A program made the position numbers and the translations under genes. Below are positions 63,654-64,000 of a DNA stretch of 64,000 nucleotides, one piece after another; position 1 is the stretch's first letter; each line of letters starts with the position of its first letter. The stretch spans positions 140,083-204,082 of the forward strand of contig JAFTRX010000078.1 of assembly GCA_017462015.1 (NCBI GenBank). Reading direction: 5' to 3'. This DNA comes from Lentisphaeria bacterium (lineage in GTDB: Bacteria; Verrucomicrobiota; Lentisphaeria; Victivallales; Victivallaceae). A model generated the notes under the pieces. The model did no database searches. It worked only from the letters and a program-made list of their open reading frames with translations, and had not been told where the DNA came from.

Positions 63654-63767
63654 AGATGAGTCCGCAGATTTGCCGGTAAGAAGCGCCCACGAGGCGCCGC
63701 CGTCTCGTCACGGCGTAGTGTAACGAAGACGGAAGTTTAGATTTCTCACAAAAAATGAGACAACACC
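63642..63767 (+). repeat. Right-half palindromic element with inserted hairpin
   Basis: Starts at the tip sequence GTCCTCGACTGAAGATGAG inside the end of the preceding gene, and continues to GAGGCGCCGCC. Unlike the copies at 38989 and 39205, about 32 nt are inserted before the AGATTTCTCAC tail: CCGTCT (63700-63705) with AGACGG (63727-63732) and CAC with GTG inside, itself a hairpin. Confidence 0.8.
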
Positions 63768-63870
63768 TATTTTTTACCACAGCTATCCCATAAAATCAGC
63801 AAAATGCTTGTTTTTTAAATTTTTCGGCGGAAGAAAATTGGAGTTGGAAAAAGTGATTTTGTAAGATTTT

Positions 63871-63916
63871 GTTTTGCTCAAGCAAAACGCGCGTGCGCGA
63901 TGCGCCGCGCCACCAG
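63871..63916 (+). repeat. Hairpin module B, copy 3
   Basis: GTTTTGC-TCAA-GCAAAAC then GCGCGTGCGC and GCGCCGCGCCACCAG. It leads 34 bp later into the palindromic element at 63950. 63768-63870 is AT-rich and resembles 19280-19376. Confidence 0.75.
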
Positions 63917-63949
63917 TTGGGGATGTGTTCAAAATGGTCTGTCGCGACC

Positions 63950-64000
63950 GGCGGATGGATCGCGGAGCAAGGTTGCGGGTAAATCAAAGTGAAGCTGAAG
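63950..64000 (+). repeat. Long palindromic element, cut by the window end
   Basis: Left arm GGCGGATGGATCGCGGAGCA and the following AAATCAAAGTGAAGCTGAAG match the left half of the full copies; the tip and right arm would lie beyond base 64000. Confidence 0.75.

Noticed and set aside
1..64000. tRNA, rRNA, integrase, transposase or phage genes
   Set aside because: Looked for in the gaps and among the proteins; none could be supported. The repeats have no transposase gene in this window.

Overview
The window reads as ordinary chromosome of a Gram-negative, probably anaerobic bacterium of the PVC group. My best guess is a Lentisphaerota/Victivallales relative. This is an inference from gene content and style, not from a marker gene: lipid A synthesis (lpxB), oxygen-independent ribonucleotide reductase (nrdD/nrdG), L-rhamnose catabolism (rhaA, rhaB), a plant/fungal-type HisA, diadenylate cyclase with YbbR, Asp23/AmaP-like proteins, and a large membrane protein with the pseudopilin-like tail common in PVC genomes. 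No rRNA, tRNA, CRISPR array, prophage or intact insertion sequence was seen. About 51 protein genes are supported.

Layout. 1-5.2 kb: lipoamide dehydrogenase, a fused E1 alpha/beta 2-oxo acid dehydrogenase and a zinc-type alcohol dehydrogenase form one operon, closed by a clear terminator. 5.2-7.7 kb: an AT-rich island with palindromic non-coding DNA, a glycosyltransferase-like gene of foreign composition, and a Dabb gene. 7.7-19.2 kb: lpxB (minus), then a zinc ribbon protein, LOG protein, aroQ, accB-accC, Asp23/AmaP-like, maf-folB-mutS, and on the minus strand ribBA and an LD-carboxypeptidase behind an FMN riboswitch. 19.5-32.8 kb: carB, SpoIIE-type phosphatase, ABC-F protein, purA, rodA, dinB, a CBM48 mini-protein, MATE pump and Dus. 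32.8-38 kb (minus): a five-gene operon rhaA - SGNH hydrolase - folE - dtd - sensor Ser/Thr kinase, behind a near-consensus promoter. 38.2-47.3 kb: an M55 aminopeptidase, then an operon of PSP1 protein, HExxH membrane protein, unknown protein, hexose-6-phosphate mutarotase-like protein, eukaryote-type hisA, rhaB and a peptide-type solute-binding protein. 47.6-57.9 kb: gyrA, folP, cdaA, ybbR, a SurA/PpiD-like chaperone, a double-domain AdoMet decarboxylase and an Ig-domain Na/Pi cotransporter. 58.3-63.7 kb: nrdG and nrdD behind two NrdR-like boxes spaced 31 bp, then a large unknown membrane protein.

The most unusual material is between the genes. Several intergenic gaps carry long palindromic elements of about 120-130 nt. 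The best family has full copies at 7462, 26400 and 39142, a copy running off the end at 63950, and several half copies. It folds into one long hairpin with a GGAC-NNNN-GTCC tip and shows compensatory base changes between copies. It is joined to interchangeable flanking modules (a GTTTTGC-NNNN-GCAAAAC hairpin module or a 40-nt leader). A second family is a 23-25 bp near-perfect hairpin placed just after stop codons (7257, 26173). These look like mobile, structured, modular intergenic repeats (REP/MITE-like) with no mobilising enzyme in view. A recurrent promoter form, TTGNNN - 16/17 nt - TATATT, can be read upstream of carB, purA, the CBM48 gene, gyrA, the PSP1 gene, the M55 gene, rhaA and ribBA.
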